Notes: generated by a model from the letters alone, not told the origin. Counted from the first letter of the stretch, positions 28,990-37,615 are shown. The stretch: 59,360 nucleotides of DNA from Clostridium chromiireducens (GCF_002029255.1 NZ_MZGT01000033.1:1-59360), one strand, 5' to 3'. Program-made: numbers and translations.

Positions 28990-29562
28990 TTATTTTCTTA
29001 TACATTGAATTATATAAATTGGATTATTAGCTATCATCATTAAGGTATTTTCACGGTTTTTACTTATATTTACTAAGGAAATTTCAAAATTGTAATTTAA
29101 GTTCTTAACTACTTCGATTGCCCTATATGCGTTATCCAATGTAATGAAGTTCATTACCATGGTCCCATTTCTTTCTAAAATGGCGTTTACTTTAAGTAAT
29201 ATTTCTTCTAAATGCCCTCCACTTCCTCCAAGAAATACCGAGTCAAACTTTAATCCATCAGCGATTAATGTATCTAATACCTGACTAGCTTCTTTTTGGA
29301 CAATCTTAACATTGCTGCATTTAAATTTTTCTACATTACATTTAGTAATTTCGCAAGCCTCGACATCTTTCTCAATGGCTAAAACTTTTCCTTTTTCTGC
29401 TACTTTAGCTGATTGGACTGTTATACTTCCCGTTCCACTTCCAACATCTAAAACTAAAGAATTTTCTTTCAAATTCATTTTAGCTATAGAAAGTATTCTT
29501 ATTTCCTCTTTTGTCATAGGACATTTTCCTCTAATAAATTCTTCGTCTTTTATGAAAACCAT
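28990..29562 (-). CDS. cbiT: Cobalt-precorrin-6B C15-methyltransferase (decarboxylating)
   Basis: 190 aa. Class I SAM methyltransferase fold (LDVGSGTGSITVQSA, AIEKD, FLGGSGGHLEEIL), the C-terminal half of CobL when fused. With CbiE it completes methylation at C-5/C-15 and removes the C-12 acetate carboxyl. GAGGAGG ahead of the ATG. It follows cbiE after 39 bp. Confidence 0.92.
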   Translation of the reverse strand: MVFIKDEEFIRGKCPMTKEEIRILSIAKMNLKENSLVLDVGSGTGSITVQSAKVAEKGKVLAIEKDVEACEITKCNVEKFKCSNVKIVQKEASQVLDTLIADGLKFDSVFLGGSGGHLEEILLKVNAILERNGTMVMNFITLDNAYRAIEVVKNLNYNFEISLVNISKNRENTLMMIANNPIYIIQCIRK

Positions 29563-29601
29563 GAAATTTGCCTCCTCTTATATAGGTTTTTAAATAAAAT
29601 T

Positions 29602-30213
29602 TTAATCTCCCCTGTTAACTATAAAAATACTTAATGGATTGAAACTTTTACTGATAAAATCTATTGGATTTCCTTCATTTATTATTTCATCCTCATATGA
29701 TAGGTTTTCTCCAATTAACACCTTACATTTTATTTTCTTATCATTTAAGCTCTTGCATAGTATAGCCGGATTATTATCTTTATCAGTAAGCCAAATGCTC
29801 AATTTATGTTTATCAATTATATTTAAGAATTGTTCTTTTCTCCCATGAAGGCTCCCTAAATAAGCATCATTCCATGGTAAGTTTAGTTTACAAGTCAAAT
29901 ACTGAAAGGAGCTTATTCCTGGAATCACTTTGAATTCAAAATCTATCTTACTCTTAATATAATTTGTTATACCATAAAATGTCGGATCTCCAGAAGCAAT
30001 AATTGAAATATTATTATAAATACTCTTTTCATCATTTAATAATTCATCAATATCACTTAATCTGCTTATGTATATCTTCTTATTATCAATAAAATCCAAA
30101 GAATCTATTGCTCTTTTAAATCCTATGATAATATCTGAATTTTTCATTATTTCTAAAGCCTTTGGTAAAATATAATCTCTATGACCTGGCCCCAGCCCTA
30201 CAATATATATCAT
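29602..30213 (-). CDS. cbiE: Cobalt-precorrin-7 C5-methyltransferase
   Basis: 203 aa. Tetrapyrrole methylase fold with IYIVGLGPGHRDYI and SGDPTFYGI motifs and GSLHGRK, the CbiE signature. I place the start at 30213, where ATGA overlaps the cbiD stop and GAGGGAGC precedes it; in-frame codons upstream lie inside cbiD. Confidence 0.92.
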   Translation of the reverse strand: MIYIVGLGPGHRDYILPKALEIMKNSDIIIGFKRAIDSLDFIDNKKIYISRLSDIDELLNDEKSIYNNISIIASGDPTFYGITNYIKSKIDFEFKVIPGISSFQYLTCKLNLPWNDAYLGSLHGRKEQFLNIIDKHKLSIWLTDKDNNPAILCKSLNDKKIKCKVLIGENLSYEDEIINEGNPIDFISKSFNPLSIFIVNRGD

Positions 30214-31319
30214 TTTTTTGCTCCCTCTGATTTCCAAAGTAATATAGGTTTTGATGCTCCATAATACATTATTGCTGCAACTTCTAGCTCATTATAAGTA
30301 TATTCTTTAATCCTTTGAATGATTTTTTCTCCAATATTTTCATAAAGCTTCTCATAACCACTTCCTAGCATCCTAACGGCACCTTCACAAGTCTTCTCTT
30401 TTAAAACTTCTTGAGCAAGAGAAATATCATATCCAAGAAGTGCAAGCTCTAAAGCAATTACTTCAAGCCTTACTCCATTTACTTTACTATGGGTATTAAA
30501 ACAACCATAAGCTATCTTACTCATCTTACCAATATGTCCAGCTATAATAATAGACTTAACATTACGAGAAACACAAGTCTCTAAAGCAAATCCTATGTAA
30601 TTTGAACAAATAACAATCTCCTCTTCTTTAAAACCAAGTTCCTTACAGTAATTATCGCCTAAATTACCAAAAGTTAAAACTAATCTTTCATTATTTAGGG
30701 CTTTTTGTGTAATTTCTAACTTGATTGATGCTTTTAGAGAATCTTCTGACATTGGATGTACAATACCTGTTGTCCCAAGTATGGAGATTCCACCTTCTAT
30801 TCCAAGCCTAGGATTAAAAGTTTTCTTTGCAACTTCTTCTCCTTGAGGAACTATAATTGTTACTTCTACTCTCTCTCCATCAGGCAAAACCTTCATCACT
30901 TCTTCTCTTATCATTTTACGTGGTACTGGATTTATAGCCGGTTCCCCTTTTGGAATAAAAAGTCCATCCTTAGTAACAGTACCTACTCCAATTCCACCTT
31001 TAAGTATAACCGCATTGTCATTTAGTTCATTGAAATCTTCAAAAACTCTTCTAACCCTTGCCTTTATCTCTATACCATGTGTAGCATCTGGATCATCTCC
31101 ACCATCTTTAACAATTGTACATTCCACATAATCATCAAGCTCTTCTATTAAGGCAATTGGCATTGTTATGTTAATACCTTTTGGAGTTGATATCTCAATG
31201 TCCTCCAATGCTTCGGTCTTTTTATATAGGATCATAGTTGCTGCTTTTGCTGCTCCTGCACTGCATGAACCTGTTGTATATCCACACCTTAATTTTTGAC
31301 CATTAGTTTCAATATACAT
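30210..31319 (-). CDS. cbiD: Cobalt-precorrin-5B C1-methyltransferase
   Basis: 369 aa from the chosen start. CbiD signature LRCGYTTGSCSAGAAKAA near the N-terminus, then VKDGGDDPDATHG and GTTGIVHPMSE. It methylates C-1 in the anaerobic branch. The ATG at 31319 agrees with the family N-terminus but lies 17 nt from GGAGGTG; a non-ATG start 8 to 10 nt from that site (ATA or TTT region) or an ORF opening at 31349 are alternatives. It overlaps cbiE by 4 bp. Confidence 0.9.
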   Translation of the reverse strand: MYIETNGQKLRCGYTTGSCSAGAAKAATMILYKKTEALEDIEISTPKGINITMPIALIEELDDYVECTIVKDGGDDPDATHGIEIKARVRRVFEDFNELNDNAVILKGGIGVGTVTKDGLFIPKGEPAINPVPRKMIREEVMKVLPDGERVEVTIIVPQGEEVAKKTFNPRLGIEGGISILGTTGIVHPMSEDSLKASIKLEITQKALNNERLVLTFGNLGDNYCKELGFKEEEIVICSNYIGFALETCVSRNVKSIIIAGHIGKMSKIAYGCFNTHSKVNGVRLEVIALELALLGYDISLAQEVLKEKTCEGAVRMLGSGYEKLYENIGEKIIQRIKEYTYNELEVAAIMYYGASKPILLWKSEGAKK

Positions 31320-31431
31320 CTCAAATATATTAATCACCTCCAATAGCATAAAGAATAATTTTTAAATAAATTTTATTAATATATAAACTAATAGATTGTT
31401 TGATTTCTCCTCCATTAAATACACATCTAAA

Positions 31432-32055
31432 CTATCTTTCTACTACCATATACATAAGGGCATTTATTATAGCTGCCGCAACAGTGCTGCCACCTTTTCT
31501 CCCTTTAACTCTTATGTAAGGAATATCTAATTGATCCATATTTTCCTTACTTTCAGCAGCTCCAACAAAACCAACTGGTACAGCTATTATCAATTTTGGA
31601 TTTGCTTTTCCTTCCTTAATTAATTCTTTAAGTCTAAAAAGTGCAGTTGGTGCATTACCAAAAACAAATATATCTACATTATCACTGCAGGCTTTTTCAA
31701 CAGCAGCCATACTTCTTGTAATATTTTTTTCTCTAGCTTCCTTATGTACAATTTCTTCGTTAACATAGCAAATAACTTTACTATTAGTCTTATCTAAAGC
31801 AATTTTATTGATTCCATTTAAAGCCATATTCGTATCTGTATAAATCATAGTGCCATTTTTAAATAGATTTTTTCCAGTCTCAATAGCTGTTTCGCTTATT
31901 TCTACTAAATCCCTATATTCAAAATCAGCAGTAGTATGAATCGTTCTTTTAACTATAAGAAGTTCTTCTTCTGTAAATGAGTGAGGCCCCATTTCATTTC
32001 CAATAATCTCAAAACTTTTTTCTTCAATTCCCATTGGATTTTTTAAATATTCCAT
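31432..32055 (-). CDS. cbiC: Cobalt-precorrin-8 methylmutase
   Basis: 207 aa. CbiC/CobH moves the methyl from C-11 to C-12 to give cobyrinate. Typical motifs are IEEKSFEII, the RTIHTTADFEY segment with the catalytic His, and PVGFVGAAESK with GRKGGS near the end. The start ATG has no adjacent ribosome site; AGAGGTG lies 45 nt upstream, separated by a strong hairpin (32066-32095). Confidence 0.92.
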   Translation of the reverse strand: MEYLKNPMGIEEKSFEIIGNEMGPHSFTEEELLIVKRTIHTTADFEYRDLVEISETAIETGKNLFKNGTMIYTDTNMALNGINKIALDKTNSKVICYVNEEIVHKEAREKNITRSMAAVEKACSDNVDIFVFGNAPTALFRLKELIKEGKANPKLIIAVPVGFVGAAESKENMDQLDIPYIRVKGRKGGSTVAAAIINALMYMVVER

Positions 32056-32065
32056 ATATTTTATT

Positions 32066-32095
32066 AGTGAGAGTATTTACAATAAATATCTCACT
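32066..32095 (-). promoter_or_regulatory. Hairpin between the ribosome site and start codon of cbiC
   Basis: AGTGAGA and the following TATTTA pair with TAAATA and TCTCACT (13 bp, one bulge, 3-nt loop). The only good ribosome site, AAGAGGTG at 32101-32108, lies on its 5' side and the ATG (32053-32055) on its 3' side. Folding would bring the two within about 15 nt. Confidence 0.6.
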
Positions 32096-32123
32096 AAACT
32101 CACCTCTTTCTAAATTTAATAAT

Positions 32124-32843
32124 TTACTCTACTTTCTCAATTTTGTAAGCAACTTTATTTGCTATAATTTCATCCTTAGTGAAATTATAGTTACCTTCCA
32201 TTGTCCCATTTACGATTCTTCCATTTAAATCAATAACATATCCATTAGTATTATCCTTTATATATAATCCACAAACAGAGATATTATATTTACTAAGAAT
32301 TTCTCTTATATTTATAGTTTTATCAATAAAACTATCTAATGACATTTCATCAGCGTTCCATATAATATCTATTTTTAAAGGATAAGAATCTCCAGGAGTG
32401 AAGCTTTTATATTTACTATAACTTTTGCTGGTTGCATCTGCTCCTGCATCTTCTAACACTGATATATATTTTATTTTCATGTTAGGGGCACTTTCTTCAA
32501 TCAAACTAAGAACCATATTTTTCGCCTCAAGATTCACCTTGCTTTCAAAGTAATTATCCTCAATTTTATTCTTATCCATCACTGTTACTTCAAAAGTTAC
32601 CGGCATGTTCTCTACCGTTGTAACACTACATACATAATCTCCAAATTTAGGATTATAGTATGATTTATTCACTTTATACTTTAACTCTGGATACATTTCA
32701 CTTAGATATTTCTGTGCAACTGTTTTTGTTTGTTGTATTCTCCAAGGCAATCCGTTCATACTCATGTATATGCATCCACTAAAAGCTAAAGCAATTACAA
32801 TTAAAATTCCTAGACTAATAATAACTCCTCTATACTTTCCCAT
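32124..32843 (-). CDS. YfjL-like membrane-anchored protein inside the cbi operon
   Basis: 239 aa. One N-terminal membrane helix (IISLGILIVIALAFSGCIY) with the rest predicted outside the membrane. The pattern MNGLPWRIQQTKTVAQKYL and YYNPKFGDYVC resembles B. subtilis YfjL-like proteins, whose function is unknown. It has its own GGAGATGG site and sits between cbiA and cbiC with 35- and 68-bp gaps. No domain ties it to corrinoids. A lipobox-like FSGC is present but lies deep in the helix and is only weakly convincing. Confidence 0.65.
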   Translation of the reverse strand: MGKYRGVIISLGILIVIALAFSGCIYMSMNGLPWRIQQTKTVAQKYLSEMYPELKYKVNKSYYNPKFGDYVCSVTTVENMPVTFEVTVMDKNKIEDNYFESKVNLEAKNMVLSLIEESAPNMKIKYISVLEDAGADATSKSYSKYKSFTPGDSYPLKIDIIWNADEMSLDSFIDKTINIREILSKYNISVCGLYIKDNTNGYVIDLNGRIVNGTMEGNYNFTKDEIIANKVAYKIEKVE

Positions 32844-32877
32844 ACCAATACCATCTCCACATTCTCAATTATACCCT

Positions 32878-34224
32878 TTATAATAAACAAACTAGAGCTT
32901 TGAATAATTCCAAATTTCCAATAAAATTAATATGAGCATATCCGCCCAATGTATTTTTTTTAAAATATCCACATTTCCATTTTATAATTTCACCATTATA
33001 TAGTCTCTTCTCAATCTCATATACATTTTCCTCATTTAAATTAACTTGTGATTTATGAAATTCATGAGCATTTATTTGGAATTCTTTTTCTTCTTTTAGA
33101 TTATTATTAAAACATTTTGAATTTATTTCAACTTTACAATATCCGAAATGTTGAAGTTTACTAGTCATTACACTGTCCCCTTCAAAGAAGCCAACCATTT
33201 CTGTTCCATCTATAGATCTTGTTAGGTACATCAGTCCGCCACATTCAGCATAACATCTTAATCCCTTTTCTAAAGCTTCTTTTATGCTTTTTCTCATAGA
33301 ATAATTATCTTCTAATTCCTTTTTGAAAATCTCTGGGTAACCTCCACCTATATATAGAAAATCCAGATTTTCAGGTAATTCCATATCTCTCATGGGGCTA
33401 AAATAAATTATATCTCCCACCTCTTCTAAAAGTTCTAAATTATCCTTATAATAGAAACTAAAAGCTTCATCTAGTGCAACACCAATTCTTATTTTTTTAT
33501 TTTGAAATTTGCTGACAAACTTACCCGCTAATTCAACATTAACATTCCCATGAAATTCTTGCATCTTATCAATAATTGAATCTACATCTACGTATTCTTC
33601 AATTAACTTTTGGCATATATATATTTTTTCATCTAAATTAAGAACCTCCATGCTTTGTACCAACCCCAAATGCCTGCTGCTTAAAGCTATTTCAGGATCT
33701 TTCGGAATATACCCAAATACTTTAATGCCACAATTTTCTTCAATAGCATATTTTAATAAGTTATGATACTTTTCACTTACTGAGTTTAATACAACACCAA
33801 CAATATTGGCATTTCTATAATCCATAAAACCTTTAATTTCTGCACATATGCTTGCACTTTGTCCTTTTGGAGATAACACTAATATAATTGGCATATTTCC
33901 TAATATTCTTGAAACATCATAAGTTGATGCTTTTTCACTTGCTCCAATTCCGTCATATAATCCCATTACACCTTCAATTACTCCGACATCTCCACTGCCT
34001 TTAAGAAAACTCTTTTTCATTCCTTCTTCACCCATAAGAAATGTATCGAGGTTCCTAGAATCTTTCTTGGTTACTTCTTTATGAAATGCTGTATCAATAT
34101 AATCCGGTCCAACTTTATATCCTTGAACCTCTAAATTTCTACTCTTAAGAACTTTCATAAGTCCAAGGGTAAATGTAGTCTTTCCACCACCACTGCAATT
34201 TGAAGATATAATTATAGATTTCAT
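32878..34224 (-). CDS. cbiA: Cobyrinate a,c-diamide synthase
   Basis: 448 aa. ATP-dependent amidation of the a and c carboxyls. The N-terminal dethiobiotin-synthetase-like fold has the P-loop-like SSNCSGGGKTTFTLGLMK and EGVMGLYDGI; the C-terminal class I glutamine amidotransferase domain has the nucleophile Cys in RCYAECGGLMYL and a late His (NAHEFHKS). Position directly after cbiK in a cobalamin operon supports CbiA rather than the nitrogenase-cofactor CfbB type. Confidence 0.93.
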   Translation of the reverse strand: MKSIIISSNCSGGGKTTFTLGLMKVLKSRNLEVQGYKVGPDYIDTAFHKEVTKKDSRNLDTFLMGEEGMKKSFLKGSGDVGVIEGVMGLYDGIGASEKASTYDVSRILGNMPIILVLSPKGQSASICAEIKGFMDYRNANIVGVVLNSVSEKYHNLLKYAIEENCGIKVFGYIPKDPEIALSSRHLGLVQSMEVLNLDEKIYICQKLIEEYVDVDSIIDKMQEFHGNVNVELAGKFVSKFQNKKIRIGVALDEAFSFYYKDNLELLEEVGDIIYFSPMRDMELPENLDFLYIGGGYPEIFKKELEDNYSMRKSIKEALEKGLRCYAECGGLMYLTRSIDGTEMVGFFEGDSVMTSKLQHFGYCKVEINSKCFNNNLKEEKEFQINAHEFHKSQVNLNEENVYEIEKRLYNGEIIKWKCGYFKKNTLGGYAHINFIGNLELFKALVCLL

Positions 34225-34273
34225 ATTAGCTCCCCTTTATTTAAGTTACATAAAAAATGTTGAATCATAGCTT

Positions 34274-35107
34274 TTATTTAATGTGCCTAAGTTTTTTTGT
34301 TCTTCCTGCATTTACATACCTGTCTTCAATGGAATCATATACCCTTCTTATATAAAGTTCATCAAATTTATCTAACTCACCAAGGCCATGCATATGAAGT
34401 TTTACCTCAATTCCTTCTTTTTGCAATGCACTCTTTAATGAACCATCTTCATCTGATGCCATATCATTCTTTGCGTGATCTCCTGCTACTAGTAGTAATG
34501 GAACTAATTTTGTTTTCTTTATTCCTTTACTTTTTAATTTTTTTAATACATTAGAAATTGTTGGATACCCTTCAACTGTAGCGACAAATATATTTTCATA
34601 TCCCTCGTCAACTAAAACTGTCTGAAGCATTCCGTAAACAGCGTTTGATGGATGTTCTGTCCCATGTCCAAATAAAATTACACTTTCTTCATCTTTTATT
34701 ACATCTTCTATACTTTGTATAAATAAAGAATAATCTTCTGGTAATCCATTCATGCCTTGATAGAAGAATATTGGTCTTCCAAGCTTAACAGATTTAAAAT
34801 CATTTTTTCTATGTTCAACAATGCCTTTTATATAATCAAATTCTTCCCCTGGAATTAAGTGAAGCGGCTGAACTATAATTTCATCATAACCTCTTACCTT
34901 CAGTTCATCTAGTGCCTCTTCTGGTGTAAATATATTTAAATCATGTTTTTCTTTTAATTTTCTAATTATAAAGTGAGCAGTGAAAGCTCTAAATACCTCA
35001 TAATTATTAAATTCATCCTTAATTTTATTTTCAATTTTTTCAATTGAGTTTTTAAGAGCATCTAGATGGCTAGTTCCAAAACTAACTACTAAAATCGCTT
35101 TTTTCAT
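34274..35107 (-). CDS. cbiK: Anaerobic cobalt chelatase
   Basis: 277 aa. CbiK inserts cobalt into sirohydrochlorin, the first committed step of the anaerobic pathway. It has AILVVSFGTSHLDALKNSI at the N-terminus, the metal/active-site HGTEHPSN segment and VPLLLVAGDHAKNDM with the second His. It is cytosolic (no signal peptide). It is the first gene after the cobalamin riboswitch, with a TTGGAGG site. Confidence 0.93.
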   Translation of the reverse strand: MKKAILVVSFGTSHLDALKNSIEKIENKIKDEFNNYEVFRAFTAHFIIRKLKEKHDLNIFTPEEALDELKVRGYDEIIVQPLHLIPGEEFDYIKGIVEHRKNDFKSVKLGRPIFFYQGMNGLPEDYSLFIQSIEDVIKDEESVILFGHGTEHPSNAVYGMLQTVLVDEGYENIFVATVEGYPTISNVLKKLKSKGIKKTKLVPLLLVAGDHAKNDMASDEDGSLKSALQKEGIEVKLHMHGLGELDKFDELYIRRVYDSIEDRYVNAGRTKKLRHIK

Positions 35108-35297
35108 AAATGTACCTCCAAATATAATTTAAATTTTTAATGAGAATCTATTATATAAATTTGAATATATAAAAATCCCCATTACCCATGAAAGATAAGG
35201 AGGAATTGCATAACAAATTATGAATGTATTATTTTTAAAATTACATCCTACCATCTGCTATAATCCTTCCCACCGAAGGGTTAGCTACGTTAAAATA

Positions 35298-35523
35298 TTT
35301 AGGCAGGTCTCCTGACTCTGGCATCATCCTTCATCTCTTCCTTCCCAAGAACAGCTTTCTCAGTGGATGTTTAGCATATAAGATAATAAAGATTAAATTA
35401 ACCATTAATACTTATTATCTTATATAAACTTAGAGATTAGTCTTCCATTACAGTAGCGGGGGCTGTAGTAGATTTTCACTACTTTCCCTTTTAATCTTAT
35501 ATACTTAATCTTATAAGAACCTA
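35298..35523 (-). promoter_or_regulatory. Cobalamin riboswitch upstream of cbiK
   Basis: On the minus strand the aptamer runs from the GGTTCTTA stretch (near 35523) through GTGAAAATCTACTACAG, CCCCCGCTACTGTAA, a long variable arm (around 35350-35430), and ends with the B12 box GTCAGGAGACCTGCCT (about 35301-35316). ACCCTTCGGTGGG downstream (about 35265-35280) is part of the expression platform. A CCTCC stretch further on (about 35200) could pair with the cbiK ribosome site GGAGG, suggesting control of translation; that part is inference. B12 binding should repress the operon. Confidence 0.93.
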
Positions 35524-35585
35524 AAAATCATTTTTATTGTCATCTAAATTATATAGGAGTGTAATACTTTATTCAATAAAAAATA

Positions 35586-35617
35586 GGTTTATTGCTAATT
35601 ATATTTAACAATAAACC
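35586..35617 (-). terminator. Terminator after the holin-like gene
   Basis: GGTTTATTG (35586-35594) pairs with CAATAAACC (35609-35617); the minus strand continues into TATTTTTT. It separates the holin-like gene from the riboswitch. Confidence 0.85.
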
Positions 35618-35706
35618 ACAAATAGTAATTAATTATATTATTACCCATAAATAAATTATGGCATCTAAATAAAACTTAGTTTCAGCGATTCTGGTAAATT
35701 AATATT

Positions 35707-35958
35707 TTATTCGCTCTTAGTTGTTTGCTTTAATAACTGGTTCGTATAAACTGTGGCACCAGTTACTAAAATACCTTGAATAACTGAATCTGCACTAACC
35801 CCCAATATTCCAACTGCCCCTGCTATCCCTGCAATTAATAAGACTATAGGAATATACTTATCTTTTATTGATTCAGTGCCTTTAATAAGCATTCCTAATA
35901 CATATAAAGCCGGAATTAAAATCAAAGCATTTTCTGTTATATATTGTGCAAAATCCAT
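35707..35958 (-). CDS. Small holin-like protein (Hol44 / holin superfamily V type)
   Basis: 83 aa with two or three hydrophobic helices (ALILIPALYVLGMLIKG, YIPIVLLIAGIAGAVGILG and a C-terminal amphipathic segment ending in charged KQTTKSE). The layout fits the Hol44-type phage holin family, which in clostridia also appears as stand-alone genes. Start at 35958, 8 nt after GGAGGG; an ORF opening further upstream has no site. No endolysin or phage genes are nearby, so a lysis or export role is unproven. Confidence 0.75.
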   Translation of the reverse strand: MDFAQYITENALILIPALYVLGMLIKGTESIKDKYIPIVLLIAGIAGAVGILGVSADSVIQGILVTGATVYTNQLLKQTTKSE

Positions 35959-36271
35959 ACCTTTTCCCTCCAAACATATTATTAATGTGAATAACAATCT
36001 ATATTAGATCATTGGATCTTCACAGTGTATATTTAAATATAAACTTTATATTTACATTACTTAATATATCTAAATAAACTCCTAACTCTTTGTACACTTC
36101 TTGAAAAAAAATAATATAATATGAACTTATACATAATATTACCTTTATTATGTTATATGCTTCAATCTTAGTTTTGTTGCTAACTATTCTTAAAATTCTC
36201 TTAGTTTTTTTACATAATTAATTATCTTTAAGCACTTCACCCTATTATATTCTGATGGAATTTCATGAAAA

Positions 36272-36310
36272 TAAGGTGTGAACTTAAGAAAATCTTCGGT
36301 TCACACCTTA
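36272..36310 (+). terminator. Isolated strong hairpin in the 35959-36504 gap
   Basis: TAAGGTGTGAAC (36272-36283) pairs perfectly with GTTCACACCTTA (36299-36310). No gene that it would serve is visible immediately on either side; the flanking 300 nt are very AT-rich and hold no ORF with a ribosome site. It could end an unseen small RNA or mark a lost gene. Confidence 0.6.
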
Positions 36311-36504
36311 TATATTAAATATTATGTTTAATCAAAATTAAATTTCAATTAATTCAATTTATATCTATACAATTCTATTAATTCCTTAAATTTCCTTGCT
36401 TATTTACCTAGATTTAGAATATAATTTAATTCAACATTATTACTGTATAATTTAAATGTAAAAACATAAACATAAAATATGTTAAATTTGAAAGGAGAGA
36501 TATT

Positions 36505-36879
36505 ATGTCAGTATATATGATTACATATTTTTTAAGTGATACCCATGGTCATGGTCATGACCATGATGAAGAATGCGGATGCGGAGGAGAACATTCACAC
36601 GACCACGAATCTTGTGGATGCGGACACGACCATGGGCATTCTCATGAATCTGCAAATAGTGGCGCTAATATAATTGGAAAAATCAAATCTTTAGGTGGTT
36701 GGGCTCAATTTTTGCCTGAAGGATTTTTTGTTAAAACAAACTCTTTATCTGCAGAAGATATATTTACTGAAATAAATTCTGTAGCTAATGGTGGAGATAT
36801 TATTTTTGTAACAAAAATAGATTCAAAAACTTCGGCATGTGCAAACCCTGCAGTATTAGATTGGCTTTCACAAGAATAG
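36505..36879 (+). CDS. His/Cys-rich metal-binding hypothetical protein
   Basis: 124 aa. Residues about 13-48 are a low-complexity metal-binding stretch (HGHGHDHDEECGCGG, CGCGHDHGHSH) with twelve or more His and several Cys. The C-terminal part (about 55-124) is an unrecognised small domain with SLGGWAQFLPEGFFVKTNS and a lone Cys. There is no signal peptide, so it is probably a cytosolic Zn/Ni/Cu store or chaperone (inference). AAGGAGAG precedes the ATG. It stands alone and is followed by long inverted repeat 3. Confidence 0.75.
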   Translation: MSVYMITYFLSDTHGHGHDHDEECGCGGEHSHDHESCGCGHDHGHSHESANSGANIIGKIKSLGGWAQFLPEGFFVKTNSLSAEDIFTEINSVANGGDIIFVTKIDSKTSACANPAVLDWLSQE

Positions 36880-36897
36880 TTTTTGATATACCTTAGC

Positions 36898-37033
36898 AAA
36901 AGGGAGCTCACTATATTATGACCGTTATTATAGGATAAGCCGTGAATTTCTAAAACCAGAAGTTGTTCTATTTAAGAAATCCCACAACAATAATCCTAAT
37001 TTAACCTTTCATAAAAGTGTCCACTCCCTTTTT
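36898..37033. repeat. Long inverted repeat 3 (136 bp), after the His-rich gene
   Basis: AAAAGGGAG at 36898 pairs with CTCCCTTTT near 37033 and pairing continues inward, more decayed than in repeats 1 and 2. The inner part has GAATTTCTAAAA and GAAGTTGTTCTAT, close to repeat 1. It begins 18 nt after the upstream stop. Confidence 0.7.
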
Positions 37034-37180
37034 AATTTTATACATTAAATTTAGGTTTTGCTTATTTATAACATATCACTTTTACCTTTTAGTTAACTTT
37101 TACTTATTTTTTTACATTTGTCGCTACCTCATTCATAATAAGTTAGAATATTAATGAATATAATATATAGAGGTGATTAA

Positions 37181-37537
37181 ATGGAGAATTCAGTAAACAA
37201 TTTTACAAACGGACAAGTACCACAAGAAATTAAAAAGTGGAATTGGGGAGCATTTATGTTCAATATTTTTTGGGGAATAGGAAATAAAAGCTATCTCCCA
37301 CTACTATGTCTTGTTCCACTATTAAACATAGTATGGATATTTGTATGTGGTGCTAAAGGTAATGAGTGGGCATGGAAAAATGGAAACTATTCTAGTCCAC
37401 AAGAATTTTTACTAGTTCAATCTACTTGGAGCAGAGCTGGCTTAGTAGCATTTATAGTTGCTATTGTATTAGTAGTTTTAGAATTCTTGTTCTTAGGTAC
37501 ATTACTTGCAGCAATATTCTCATCAATGCCACGTTAG
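37181..37537 (+). CDS. Small membrane protein of unknown function
   Basis: 118 aa. An N-terminal soluble stretch leads into a conserved-looking WNWGAFMFNIFWGIGNKS motif, then three hydrophobic segments (LPLLCLVPLLNIVWIFVCG, and a long C-terminal GLVAFIVAIVLVVLEFLFLGTL region). Similar clostridial proteins resemble the DUF2628 small-membrane family; they are sometimes mislabelled ribonuclease G. AGAGGTG precedes the ATG. Monocistronic with a strong terminator. Confidence 0.7.
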   Translation: MENSVNNFTNGQVPQEIKKWNWGAFMFNIFWGIGNKSYLPLLCLVPLLNIVWIFVCGAKGNEWAWKNGNYSSPQEFLLVQSTWSRAGLVAFIVAIVLVVLEFLFLGTLLAAIFSSMPR

Positions 37538-37579
37538 TTTTATTTCGGAATTATTTATTATTAATTACTACTAAAGATT

Positions 37580-37615
37580 ATGAGAAGTATCAAATTTCAC
37601 TTTGATACTTCTCAT
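37580..37615 (+). terminator. Terminator of the small membrane protein gene; rest of the 37538-38021 gap
   Basis: A perfect 15-bp stem (37580-37594 with 37601-37615) is followed by TTTATATTTT. Further on, GTATATT and AATATAC with outer GAGG/CCTC form another small hairpin near 37813-37850. No coding region is supported between 37620 and the tRNA promoter. Confidence 0.85.
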
